DNA of 20,932 nt, taken from Maribacter sp. Lineage in GTDB: Bacteria; Bacteroidota; Bacteroidia; Flavobacteriales; Flavobacteriaceae. Shown here one piece after another: positions 8,677 through 15,896 of this stretch; the first letter of the stretch is position 1; each line of letters opens with the position of its first letter. A program made the position numbers and the translations under genes. The notes under the pieces are model-generated. The model did not search any database. It was not told where the DNA came from and saw nothing but the letters and a program-made list of their open reading frames with translations. The stretch spans positions 1-20,932 of the forward strand of contig JAHHKH010000375.1 of assembly GCA_018679695.1 (NCBI GenBank). The letters are read 5' to 3'.

Positions 8677-9816
8677 ATGAACTTATTTGATGAGATAAAA
8701 AACAAACTTAAGCACGAATTTATTGACATTGTTGAATGGTTGGATTCCTCTGATGATACCATTGTCCATAGGTTTGAAAGATACCAGAACGAGATCAAGA
8801 ACAATGCGAAACTCATTGTTCGTGAAGGTCAGACCGCCGTTTTTGTGAATGAAGGTCAGTTGGCCGACGTTTTTACTCCGGGTACCTACACGCTGAGCAC
8901 CAAAAACCTTCCTATTCTAACCACTTTGAAAGGTTGGAAATATGGATTTGATAGCCCATTCAAAGCAGAGGTGTATTTTGTGAATACGCGATTGTTCACT
9001 GACGAGAAATGGGGTACAAAAAATCCGTTTATGCTTAGCGATGAACGATTTGGCCTCGTTGAGATCAGGGCCTTCGGAACCTATAGTTTTAGGATAATCG
9101 ATCCAGGGAAGTTTGTGGTCGATGTGGTGGGCACCGATGGAAATTTCACTAATTACGAAGTCAATGAACATTTAAAAAGTCTAATCGTTACCCGTTTTAC
9201 GGATACTGTTGGAGAGGCCAATCTTCCTATAGAATTATATGCAGCGAACACAAGTGAACTTTCCGAGACTTGCCAGGAGGTAATGCAGCCTGAATTTGGC
9301 CGCGTAGGTATTGAACTTGAAAAATTCTATATCGAGAATGTATCGATGCCCGAAGAACTTAAAAAGGAAATCTTCGAATACAGTAGGCTTGATAAATTGG
9401 ATATGACCAAACTTTCACAATTCAAAGCCGCCAAGGCTATGGAAGCTGCAGCCAAAAATGAAGGGGGTACTGCTGGTGCCGGTATGGGTATGGGCATGGG
9501 CTTTGTATTGGCCCAACAAATGGGTAATATGATGAGTCAGCCAGGAATGCAACAACCTTTTGGCGGGCAACCACAACAGGTAGCTGCTGTTCCACCGCCA
9601 ATGCCAACACAGCTCATGTACCATTATGCAGTAAATGGACAGCAGGCGGGCCCTGTAACCTTCGATAAATTAAAGGAATTGTTCGCAAGCCGAACGGTGA
9701 ATAGGGATACATTGGTATGGAAACAAGGTATGGCGAATTGGACCGCTTTAAAGGAAGTAGAGGAATTAAAGGTCTTTTTAGGAGGTAGCACACCTCCACC
9801 TTTACCAACGGAGTAA
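8677..9816 (+). CDS. SPFH-domain protein with C-terminal GYF_2 domain (YdjI-like)
   Basis: 379 aa. Residues about 25-240 form an SPFH/virion-core-like domain of the YdjI type: LIVREGQTAVFVNEGQ (46-61), FTPGTYTLST (66-75), AEVYFVNTR (97-105), ERFGLVEIRAFGTYSFRI (123-140), and the helical end SMPEELKKEIFEYSRLDK. It has no transmembrane segment. A Gly/Met/Gln-rich linker (about 262-300) and a Pro-rich stretch lead to a GYF_2 domain (314-366) with YHYAVNGQQAGPV and WKQGMANW. The protein ends in PPPLPTE. YdjI of Bacillus subtilis works with PspA and the YdjG/YdjH membrane proteins in envelope stress. The next gene here encodes a YdjG-like zinc-ribbon membrane protein, which supports the comparison; no PspA gene is in the window. 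The last codons contain a 6-bp GC-rich hairpin (GGAGGT/ACCTCC, 9781-9797). Confidence 0.9.
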   Translation: MNLFDEIKNKLKHEFIDIVEWLDSSDDTIVHRFERYQNEIKNNAKLIVREGQTAVFVNEGQLADVFTPGTYTLSTKNLPILTTLKGWKYGFDSPFKAEVYFVNTRLFTDEKWGTKNPFMLSDERFGLVEIRAFGTYSFRIIDPGKFVVDVVGTDGNFTNYEVNEHLKSLIVTRFTDTVGEANLPIELYAANTSELSETCQEVMQPEFGRVGIELEKFYIENVSMPEELKKEIFEYSRLDKLDMTKLSQFKAAKAMEAAAKNEGGTAGAGMGMGMGFVLAQQMGNMMSQPGMQQPFGGQPQQVAAVPPPMPTQLMYHYAVNGQQAGPVTFDKLKELFASRTVNRDTLVWKQGMANWTALKEVEELKVFLGGSTPPPLPTE

Positions 9817-9871
9817 TCCATATAAAAGTTTTATTGAATTTCCGTTTGTGTACGGAAAAGGCAACATTTAT

Positions 9872-10954
9872 ATGGAAGAAACCCAAAATTCAGAAGCCAA
9901 CAAATCTTGTGCGAATTGTGGTGCAGAGCTCAAATTTAAACCGGGTTCCCACCAACTCACTTGTGCATATTGTGGTTATGAGGAGTTCATCGAACAGACC
10001 AAAAGTAGTTTTGAAGAATTGGAACTTCAACATTATTTAAAGGTAGTTGGGGAGAATGCATATACAGAAACCATTGAATTGCTTCATTGTAAAAACTGTG
10101 GGGCAAATCAGCATGTGGAGGAAAATTACAAGTCACTCGACTGCGTTTATTGTGGTGAACCTTTAATTCGCGAGGATATTGAGAAGGAAGGATGGATCCT
10201 ACCTGGGGCACTGGTCCCATTTCAATTGGATGCGAAAAAGGCCCGTATGATTTTTAAGAATTGGGTCAGAGGTATATGGTTTGCGCCTAATAAACTAAAG
10301 AGGGCGGCTTTAGATCCCGAAGGCCTGCATGGGTTGTATATTCCTTATTGGACGTTTGATTCAAACTTACTTGCCGAATATCAAGGGCAACGTGGCGATT
10401 ATTATTATGAAACTGAAAGGGTTCGTACCAAAAACGGTGTTCAGACCCGGCAAGTTCGAAAGACAAGATGGTCAAGGGCTTCAGGGACTGTTAGCGGTTT
10501 TGTGGATGATATTCTTATCAATGCCTCTGAGAAAAAAAGAAGGGATATCCCTCCTCAAATTGCTTTTTGGAATTTACAGGAACTTGTGGTCTTCAATTCA
10601 AAATATTTAACAGGTTTTGTTACAGAGAAATACACCGTATCACTAAAAGAAGGACATCATCAGTCCTTTCAGGATGCAAAACGGATTGCCTATAATTGGA
10701 TTCGAAGGGATATTGGCGGCGATACGCAGCGTATAAGTCATGCCGACATAAAACTATCAGATGAAACTTTTAAGCACATTCTCCTGCCCGTTTATATTAG
10801 TTCCTATAAGTATAACGGTAAGGAGTACCACTTTTATATCAATGGCCAAACGGGGAAATTAAGTGGCACACGACCTTATTCTTTTTGGAAAATTTTCTTT
10901 TTGGTGCTTTTTATTATTGTGGTTATTGCCCTTATTGCGATTTTTGCACAATGA
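9872..10954 (+). CDS. Double zinc-ribbon protein with C-terminal membrane anchor (YdjG-like)
   Basis: 360 aa from the ATG at 9872; a GTG at 9848 would add 8 residues, but AAAAGG precedes the ATG. Two C4 zinc ribbons open the protein: CANC/CAYC (Cys13, 16, 31, 34) and CKNC/CVYC (Cys73, 76, 91, 94), of the kind often labelled TFIIB-type. A middle region of about 230 residues with many aromatics (GLYIPYWTFDSN, ILLPVYISSYKYNGKEYHFYINGQTG) follows, then one strongly hydrophobic helix (339-358). The middle and tail match what I recall of YdjG and related proteins, which anchor partners to the membrane. The gene lies 55 bp after the SPFH gene, with a small hairpin (TTTCCG/CGGAAA, 9839-9858) in the gap, and its stop overlaps the phosphatase start by 4 bp. 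Partner binding is inferred. Confidence 0.88.
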   Translation: MEETQNSEANKSCANCGAELKFKPGSHQLTCAYCGYEEFIEQTKSSFEELELQHYLKVVGENAYTETIELLHCKNCGANQHVEENYKSLDCVYCGEPLIREDIEKEGWILPGALVPFQLDAKKARMIFKNWVRGIWFAPNKLKRAALDPEGLHGLYIPYWTFDSNLLAEYQGQRGDYYYETERVRTKNGVQTRQVRKTRWSRASGTVSGFVDDILINASEKKRRDIPPQIAFWNLQELVVFNSKYLTGFVTEKYTVSLKEGHHQSFQDAKRIAYNWIRRDIGGDTQRISHADIKLSDETFKHILLPVYISSYKYNGKEYHFYINGQTGKLSGTRPYSFWKIFFLVLFIIVVIALIAIFAQ

Positions 10955-11676
10955 GGACATTGGTTATTGGCGACATCCATTCTGGACTAAAAGCCCTTGA
11001 ACAAGTCTTGCAGAGAGCAGGAGTTTCTCGGCAAGATAAATTGATTTTTCTTGGCGATTATGTTGATGGATGGAGCCAAGCAGTAGAAACTGTTGATTTC
11101 TTGATGGAGTTGGCGAAATCGCACCATTGTATTTTCTTGCGGGGGAACCACGATGAGCTTTGTTCGGATTGGCTCGTAAATGGTGAGGATAATCCAATGT
11201 GGCTGCATCATGGAGGTGCTTCTAGTGTGCTTTCTTATGAAAAAGCGGACCCATCTACTATAGGGCGTCATATCAATTTTTTTACAGGACTGATTAATTA
11301 TCATCTGGATGCAACAAATCGATTATATCTTCATGCCGGGTTCACGAATGTGAAAGGAGTGGAACACGAATATTTCCAAAAAACCTTTTATTGGGATAGG
11401 AGCCTTTGGGAATTGGCACTATCCCTAAATCCGCATTTGGCAAAAGATGATCAATTGTACCCCAAGCGCTTATTGCACTATAATGAAATCTATATTGGTC
11501 ATACCCCAGTAACACGTTTGGGCAAAACAACTCCCCATAAAGCCGCCAATGTGTGGAATATTGATACTGGTGCTGCTTTTATGGGCCCCTTGTCAATTGT
11601 TAACGTTGATACAAAGGAAATTTGGCAGAGTGATCCCGTCTATACTTTCTACCCTAACGAACAAGGTAGAAACTAA
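10951..11676 (+). CDS. PPP-type metallophosphoesterase
   Basis: 241 aa. All two-metal phosphoesterase motifs of the PPP/ApaH branch are present: GDIH (7-10), GDYVD (35-39), GNHD (65-68), His128 in LHAGF and GHTP (183-186), then the strand-turn NIDTGAAF (203-210). Members dephosphorylate phosphoproteins or cleave dinucleotide polyphosphates; the sequence does not decide which. The start at 10951 gives an ATGA overlap with the zinc-ribbon gene and places the GDIH strand at the N terminus, as is usual; a longer frame from upstream would run inside the previous gene. Overlap implies co-translation with the SPFH/zinc-ribbon pair, so a role in signalling from that membrane module is possible but inferred. 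Confidence 0.92.
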   Translation: MRTLVIGDIHSGLKALEQVLQRAGVSRQDKLIFLGDYVDGWSQAVETVDFLMELAKSHHCIFLRGNHDELCSDWLVNGEDNPMWLHHGGASSVLSYEKADPSTIGRHINFFTGLINYHLDATNRLYLHAGFTNVKGVEHEYFQKTFYWDRSLWELALSLNPHLAKDDQLYPKRLLHYNEIYIGHTPVTRLGKTTPHKAANVWNIDTGAAFMGPLSIVNVDTKEIWQSDPVYTFYPNEQGRN

Positions 11677-11739
11677 ACTTTGGGGTATCAGAATAGAAAA
11701 TTAAAGGATATTATAACGTTCTTTGTAAAAAATGACAAA

Positions 11740-12735
11740 ATGGTTACTAAAAATATAAGATTGGAAGTAATGCAGGCAATTGAGCCCAAAGTAGATGATT
11801 TTATGAATTCATTCTTGATTCCAGCAGAGGATATTTGGCAGCCATCCGATTTTCTTCCCGATCCAGAAAACGATAATTTCTTAGATGACATTGAACAATT
11901 ACGCGAAGAATCCAAAGAGCTTGGCTATGATTTTTGGGTGACCATGGTAGCAGATATGATTACAGAGGAAGCCTTACCCACTTACGAGTCTTGGTTGATG
12001 GATGTAGAAGGGATCAACCAGCATGATGGTAAAAAAAATGGCTGGTCTAAATGGGTACGTGCGTGGACCGCAGAGGAGAATCGCCATGGTGATGTACTCA
12101 ATAAGTATCTTTACTTGTCTGGTCGCGTTAATATGCGTGAAATTGAGATTACCACCCAGCATTTAATTTCCGATGGATTTGATATTGGTACCGACAGGGA
12201 TCCATACAAGAACTTTGTTTATACCTCTTTTCAGGAATTAGCAACCAATATTTCACACAAGCGAGTAGGTCAAATGGCCAAAAAGAAAGGGAATACCTTA
12301 TTAGGTAAAATGTGTACCATAATTGCCGGTGATGAAATGAGACATCATTTGGCATATCGGGAATTCGTGAAGCAGATATTTGGGGAAGACCCTTCGGGAA
12401 TGATGTTGGCTTTCGCCGATATGATGAAAAAGAAGATTGTTATGCCAGCGCACTTCTTACGCGAATCTGGCGGAAGTATTGGTGCAGCTTTTGAGAACTT
12501 CTCCAATTGTGCCCAGCGTTTAGGAGTATATACAGCACAAGACTATATTGATATTCTTAAGAAATTGAATGCCTTTTGGGACTTGGAAAGCGTGAGAAAC
12601 CTTTCTGATGAAGCTGAAAAGGCACGTGATTATTTAACGAAATTACCGGGGAGATTGCAGCGTATTTCTGAACGCATGGCATTTCCACAAGACCAATACC
12701 ATTTCAAATGGGTAGAGGCCAACGGAACATTATAA
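11740..12735 (+). CDS. Soluble acyl-ACP desaturase (plant stearoyl-ACP desaturase family)
   Basis: 331-aa di-iron enzyme that puts a cis double bond into acyl chains on acyl carrier protein. It aligns well with remembered castor delta-9 desaturase: DMITEEALPTYES (first ligand Glu), WTAEENRHGDVLNKYLYLSGRV (ExxH at Glu113/His116), YTSFQELATNISH (Glu166), and GDEMRHHLAY (ExxH at Glu199/His202), so all six iron ligands are there. FADMMKKKIVMPAH and RLGVYTAQDYIDIL match the C-terminal part. No membrane segments. A TTG-started frame from 11680 would add 20 residues; the ATG at 11740 is preferred. The gene is 63 bp downstream of the phosphatase and may be read through from that operon; I saw no separate promoter. 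It likely tunes membrane fluidity; double-bond position is not predictable. Confidence 0.95.
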   Translation: MVTKNIRLEVMQAIEPKVDDFMNSFLIPAEDIWQPSDFLPDPENDNFLDDIEQLREESKELGYDFWVTMVADMITEEALPTYESWLMDVEGINQHDGKKNGWSKWVRAWTAEENRHGDVLNKYLYLSGRVNMREIEITTQHLISDGFDIGTDRDPYKNFVYTSFQELATNISHKRVGQMAKKKGNTLLGKMCTIIAGDEMRHHLAYREFVKQIFGEDPSGMMLAFADMMKKKIVMPAHFLRESGGSIGAAFENFSNCAQRLGVYTAQDYIDILKKLNAFWDLESVRNLSDEAEKARDYLTKLPGRLQRISERMAFPQDQYHFKWVEANGTL

Positions 12736-12741
12736 ACAATA

Positions 12742-12768
12742 AACCCAACTCAAATTGAGCTGGGCTTA
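12742..12768 (-). terminator. Shared terminator between convergent genes
   Basis: On the minus strand AAGCCCAGCTC pairs with GAGTTGGGTTT (G-U pairs allowed) around a 5-base loop and is followed by ATTGTTT. On the plus strand the same hairpin has one A-C mismatch and is followed by TTATT. It best fits the end of the helix-hairpin-helix gene and may also stop desaturase transcripts. Confidence 0.65.
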
Positions 12769-12788
12769 TTATCAGGTTTGCATTGGCA

Positions 12789-13355
12789 TTAAAGTTTACC
12801 GTGATCATGTTCGTCTTGCCATTTTGCAAGTTCTTTCCATTTACCCTCGTAGCACATTTTGGCTTGCATGGGCCACGATGCAGGATCATGCACTTTGTAA
12901 CGATCACCACCACCATCTAAAACCTCTTGGCATTTTGATACTGGGGTATCAGAAAGTGCCTTCCAAGTCTTAATTCCGGCATCAATGAACATTCCTGAAA
13001 TTTTAGGACCAATGCCCTCAACCACTTTCAGGTCATCTTGTTTTACTGCCTTGCCTAATGCTGCCTTAGCTGCGGCAGCATCGAAAGGGATTGTAGTTTC
13101 AGCTTTAGTTAAGGAAGAAGCTACAGTAGAGGCACCAGCGGTCCCTGATTTTGCGGCCCCTGCTGATAATTTGCTTTTACAGGCTTCAAGGTCAGCTTTT
13201 AATTTTGCATTTTTATCTTGTAATAGTTTTAAATCTGCCGAATTATCAATAGTTGTACCTTTCCCTTTTCCTAAAAGGTATCCAAAATAAGCACATAATA
13301 TCCCTACTAAGAGTGGAATTAACCAGCACCAAATATTCATAGTTGAAAAATCCAT
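12789..13355 (-). CDS. Membrane-anchored helix-hairpin-helix protein
   Basis: 188 aa, no enzyme family recognised. The N terminus has one membrane helix (about residues 7-29, with a Gly-rich end GYLLGKGKG), then a short coiled coil (42-62, KLLQDKNAKLKADLEACKSKL), an Ala/Ser-rich linker (64-104) and one helix-hairpin-helix unit (106-148; DDLKVVEGIGPKISGMFIDAGIKTW). The EGIGPK turn is the usual backbone-contacting loop of HhH DNA-binding motifs, seen in proteins loosely annotated as '5'-nuclease-like'. The C-terminal DPASWPMQAKMCYEGKWKELAKWQDEHDHG resembles other flavobacterial proteins of this type. The start at 13355 is used; Met6 (13340) is an alternative. A DNA or protein role at the membrane cannot be chosen from the sequence. 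Confidence 0.85.
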   Translation of the reverse strand: MDFSTMNIWCWLIPLLVGILCAYFGYLLGKGKGTTIDNSADLKLLQDKNAKLKADLEACKSKLSAGAAKSGTAGASTVASSLTKAETTIPFDAAAAKAALGKAVKQDDLKVVEGIGPKISGMFIDAGIKTWKALSDTPVSKCQEVLDGGGDRYKVHDPASWPMQAKMCYEGKWKELAKWQDEHDHGKL

Positions 13356-13456
13356 TTTAATATGTTTTAAGGTTAGTTATATAATTTAAAGTGTTAGCGT
13401 TAATTTAATAGATCAATTGCTCTAGACGATCATTGCTTACTACGCAAAACCCTTCA

Positions 13457-13555
13457 TTACATTGCTTGACATACATTACAACAGGTAATGAAAAAATAAA
13501 TTCCTGCGAGAATGGTGATTAGTATCCCGAGAAGGTTCGTTGTTCTTTTTGTCAT
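13457..13555 (-). CDS. Small 32-residue membrane peptide or gene remnant
   Basis: The frame reads MTKRTTNLLG, then a hydrophobic helix ILITILAGIYFFIT, then CCNVCQAM and stop. A basic N terminus, a single membrane helix and three Cys in five residues at the far end make it look like a genuine small membrane protein. From memory it also resembles the first 30 residues of flavobacterial OmpA-family proteins, which begin with a similar helix and Cys cluster, so it may be the stump of a lost gene. The 101 bp after the stop show no OmpA sequence. It lies 101 bp upstream of the HhH gene on the same strand. Confidence 0.4.
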   Translation of the reverse strand: MTKRTTNLLGILITILAGIYFFITCCNVCQAM

Positions 13556-13750
13556 GGGAAATAAAGTTTAGTGTTAGGATTACAATGTATTAAAAATTTC
13601 TTAAAAATGCTCTACTAAATGCTCTAAATCAAGACTGTAGACCTTATGGGATAAGTCTGTTACTTACCATTTACACAGTTTTCCATACCATCCATATAAA
13701 TTCTAAGATGAGGGCTGTTTAGAATTCCGAAAATTGCCATAAATAGAAAG

Positions 13751-13801
13751 CCCTATCTCTCCCGACAAAGTTCCGGCATTGAGGTAGGGTATCTTGTTTT
13801 T
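13751..13801 (+). terminator. Terminator-like hairpin with competing helices
   Basis: CCCTATCTC (13751-13759) pairs with GAGGTAGGG (13781-13789) on the plus-strand RNA with a single G-U pair, and is followed by TATCTTGTTTTT. The left arm can instead pair upstream (AGCCCT 13749-13754 with AGGGCT 13711-13716), and the right arm can pair downstream (13782-13791 with TACCCACCT 13807-13815, one bulge). The loop is long (21 bases). No plus-strand gene directly precedes it. Confidence 0.35.
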
Positions 13802-13903
13802 AACCGTACCCACCTTAGGTCAGTAGTAAGAGTTCTTCAATTACCAAAAACAATGAAAATCACAACAACGATACATTCTTAGCAACCAAATGCACATAAT
13901 CAC

Positions 13904-13934
13904 TTGATACAAGCAAGTTTAAATTATAGATTTA
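13904..13934 (+). promoter_or_regulatory. Promoter candidate of the 40-codon ORF
   Basis: TTG at 13904-13906, a 20-bp spacer and TAGATTTA at 13927-13934 (7 of 8 to TAnnTTTG). It predicts transcription from about 13940 and a 25-base leader before the ATG at 13966. Confidence 0.45.
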
Positions 13935-13965
13935 AGTATTGAGAGAACCTAATTAACAGATCATC

Positions 13966-14088
13966 ATGAAAACGAAAATGAAAAATTTCCTGACTTTTTG
14001 TTGTATGGTAGTTGTGCTCGGCACACAAGCCCTACTCGAAGGAAGTTGGAAAGTTGAGGAGACTCAAGAAAGAAATTTGGAAACTTAG
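13966..14088 (+). CDS. Small 40-residue signal-peptide-like ORF
   Basis: The ORF encodes MKTKMKNFLTFCC, a hydrophobic stretch MVVVLGTQALL, then a charged tail EGSWKVEETQERNLET. Three lysines before the hydrophobic helix give the look of a signal peptide or of a one-pass membrane peptide. It is too short to compare with any family I know. What supports it is context: a fitting promoter 30-60 bp upstream and a strong hairpin 74 bp after its stop, so promoter, ORF and terminator make one short unit. It could also be the surviving front end of a secreted-protein gene. Confidence 0.4.
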   Translation: MKTKMKNFLTFCCMVVVLGTQALLEGSWKVEETQERNLET

Positions 14089-14161
14089 ACAAATAAGAAC
14101 AAGGTTTGGCAACCTTTAGTAATTCTTTATAGTTTGAATTAGTTAGTTTAGTTGGTTAAGT

Positions 14162-14232
14162 AAGCCCGCTGACCGTTTGTGCCAGTCCGTCATTGACAGA
14201 TGAAGGAGCAAATCGGTCAGCGGGCTTCTTTA
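14162..14232. terminator. Strong bidirectional terminator hairpin
   Basis: A perfect 14-bp stem, AAGCCCGCTGACCG (14162-14175) with CGGTCAGCGGGCTT (14214-14227), continues as TTTG/CAAA after one bulged T. The loop is about 29 bases. On the plus strand CTTCTTTAT follows. It lies between the 40-codon ORF (+) and the end of the aldehyde dehydrogenase gene (-), and can serve both. Confidence 0.75.
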
Positions 14233-14236
14233 TAGG

Positions 14237-15790
14237 TTATAGATCGAATTTAATTCCTTGAGCCAAAGGTAATTCGGTTGTATAGTTGATAGTATTCGTT
14301 TGTCTGCGCATATAGACCTTCCATGCATCTGACCCTGATTCCCTACCACCACCAGTTTCTTTTTCACCACCAAATGCACCACCAATCTCGGCACCGGAAG
14401 TACCAATATTAACATTGGCTATACCACAATCACTACCGGCATGTGATAGAAAATTTTCAGCTTCTCGCAGATTATTGGTCATGATAGCTGACGATAATCC
14501 CTGAACAACGCCATTTTGAATTGCTATGGCATTTTTAACACCCCCCGAATATTTCAAAAGATATAAGACCGGAGCAAAGGTTTCATGTTGCACTATTTCA
14601 AAATCGTTTTTTGCTTCCGCGATGGCAGGCTTAACATAACAGCCACTCTCATAGCCCTCTCCTTCCAATACTCCGCCTTCAACAATTAATTTGCCCCCTT
14701 CGTTCACAACTTTCTTCAATGCTTCCAGATACATACCTACCGCTTCAGAATCGATTAATGGTCCCACATGATTATTCTCGTCCAAAGGATTTCCAATACG
14801 CAATTGCTTATAAGCACCTACCACAGCATCTTTTACTTGATTGTAAATAGATTCGTGAATTATCAGCCTTCTCGTTGAAGTACACCGCTGTCCTGCTGTA
14901 CCGACAGCTCCAAAAACTGCACCGATAACTGTCATTTTGATATCCGCATCAGGAGTAACTATGATTGCATTGTTGCCACCGAGCTCTAGTAGTGATTTTC
15001 CCAAGCGGGCTGCAACAGCTTGTGCTACAATTTTGCCCATTCGAATAGAGCCGGTTGCAGAGACCAGTGCCACACGAATGTCCTGTGTCATCATCTCACC
15101 AACTTTATAATCACCATTGATCAAACAGGAAATACCTTCCGGCAAATCGTTTTCCTTGAATACCTGGGCAGCAATATTTTGACAGGCAATACCACATAAA
15201 GGCGTTTTTTCAGAGGGCTTCCAAACACATACATCACCACAGATCCATGCCAATGCCGTATTCCATGCCCAAACAGCTACCGGAAAATTAAATGCAGAAA
15301 TAATACCTACAATACCTAAGGGATGGTACTGCTCGTACATTCGGTGTCCAGGGCGCTCAGAATGCATTGTAAGCCCGTGAAGTTGTCTGGAAAGTCCGAC
15401 GGCAAAATCACAGATATCAATCATTTCCTGTACTTCTCCCAAACCTTCCTGGTAGCTCTTTCCCATTTCGTAGGAAACCAATTTGCCTAGAGGTTCTTTT
15501 AATTCGCGTAGTTTATCACCAAATTGACGAACAATCTCGCCTCGTTGTGGTGCAGGTTTCAATCGCCAACTTTTAAACGCACTGCTTGCGGATGTCATCA
15601 CCTTTTCAAAATCCGCGTTTGAGGTGCCTTTGACCTTACCAATTAAAGCGCCGTCTACCGGCGAATATGAGGACAAAACTTCACCAGAACCAAAATTGTT
15701 GGTACCAGTTGATGTCCCTGAATTGATTTCTTTAACTCCTAATTTCTTAAGTGCATCATTGATGCCGAACTCTGCTGCTATTTTTGACAT
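14237..15790 (-). CDS. ALDH7-type aldehyde dehydrogenase (alpha-aminoadipic semialdehyde / piperideine-6-carboxylate dehydrogenase)
   Basis: 517-aa NAD(P)-dependent aldehyde dehydrogenase. Catalytic parts are complete: AFNFP with Asn168, WKPSEK with Lys191, Glu269 in LLELGGN, and nucleophile Cys303 in GQRCTSTRR. The segments NIGTSGAEIGGAFGGEKETGGGRESGSDAWK and SYEMGKSYQEGLGEVQEMID are hallmarks of the ALDH7 (antiquitin / AmaB) branch, which oxidises alpha-aminoadipic semialdehyde in lysine breakdown. That makes it a poor match for the 2-aminomuconate semialdehyde dehydrogenase step of the kynurenine pathway, although a 3-hydroxyanthranilate dioxygenase is encoded 2 kb away. A good -7 element (TAGCTTTG) sits 38-45 bp upstream of the ATG, so it may be transcribed alone. 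Confidence 0.93.
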   Translation of the reverse strand: MSKIAAEFGINDALKKLGVKEINSGTSTGTNNFGSGEVLSSYSPVDGALIGKVKGTSNADFEKVMTSASSAFKSWRLKPAPQRGEIVRQFGDKLRELKEPLGKLVSYEMGKSYQEGLGEVQEMIDICDFAVGLSRQLHGLTMHSERPGHRMYEQYHPLGIVGIISAFNFPVAVWAWNTALAWICGDVCVWKPSEKTPLCGIACQNIAAQVFKENDLPEGISCLINGDYKVGEMMTQDIRVALVSATGSIRMGKIVAQAVAARLGKSLLELGGNNAIIVTPDADIKMTVIGAVFGAVGTAGQRCTSTRRLIIHESIYNQVKDAVVGAYKQLRIGNPLDENNHVGPLIDSEAVGMYLEALKKVVNEGGKLIVEGGVLEGEGYESGCYVKPAIAEAKNDFEIVQHETFAPVLYLLKYSGGVKNAIAIQNGVVQGLSSAIMTNNLREAENFLSHAGSDCGIANVNIGTSGAEIGGAFGGEKETGGGRESGSDAWKVYMRRQTNTINYTTELPLAQGIKFDL

Positions 15791-15827
15791 TTTATAACTT
15801 TTAGAACGTGTATTGTTAAATATTTGG

Positions 15828-15835
15828 CAAAGCTA
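15828..15835 (-). promoter_or_regulatory. -7 element candidate before the aldehyde dehydrogenase gene
   Basis: On the minus strand the element reads TAGCTTTG, an exact match to TAnnTTTG, giving a leader of about 30 bases. No TTG is found at the expected -33 distance, so the call is weak. Confidence 0.35.
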
Positions 15836-15896
15836 CGAATAAAAATACCTTTTCATTAGTGGGTTTTTGCAAAGTAGTTATTGTTCTTTGTGGTAA

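Larger units (their letters stand above)
13556..13965. other. Gene-free region with direct repeat and potential structured RNA
   Basis: No convincing gene in 410 bp. It holds a tandem direct repeat AAATGCTCTA (13605-13614 and 13617-13626, 12-bp period), a small hairpin with one bulge (AGAC-C-TTAT / ATAAGTCT, 13639-13658), a set of overlapping alternative helices at 13711-13815, a terminator-like hairpin, and a promoter candidate at 13904-13934 for the small ORF that follows. Confidence 0.5.

Noticed and set aside
9781..9797. GGAGGT/ACCTCC hairpin as terminator after the SPFH gene
   Set aside because: It lies within the last codons, has no T tract, and the next genes appear to be in the same operon.
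13838..13877. 9-codon ORF MKITTTIHS as a leader peptide
   Set aside because: Too short, with no regulatory codon run and no linked structured attenuator directly after it.
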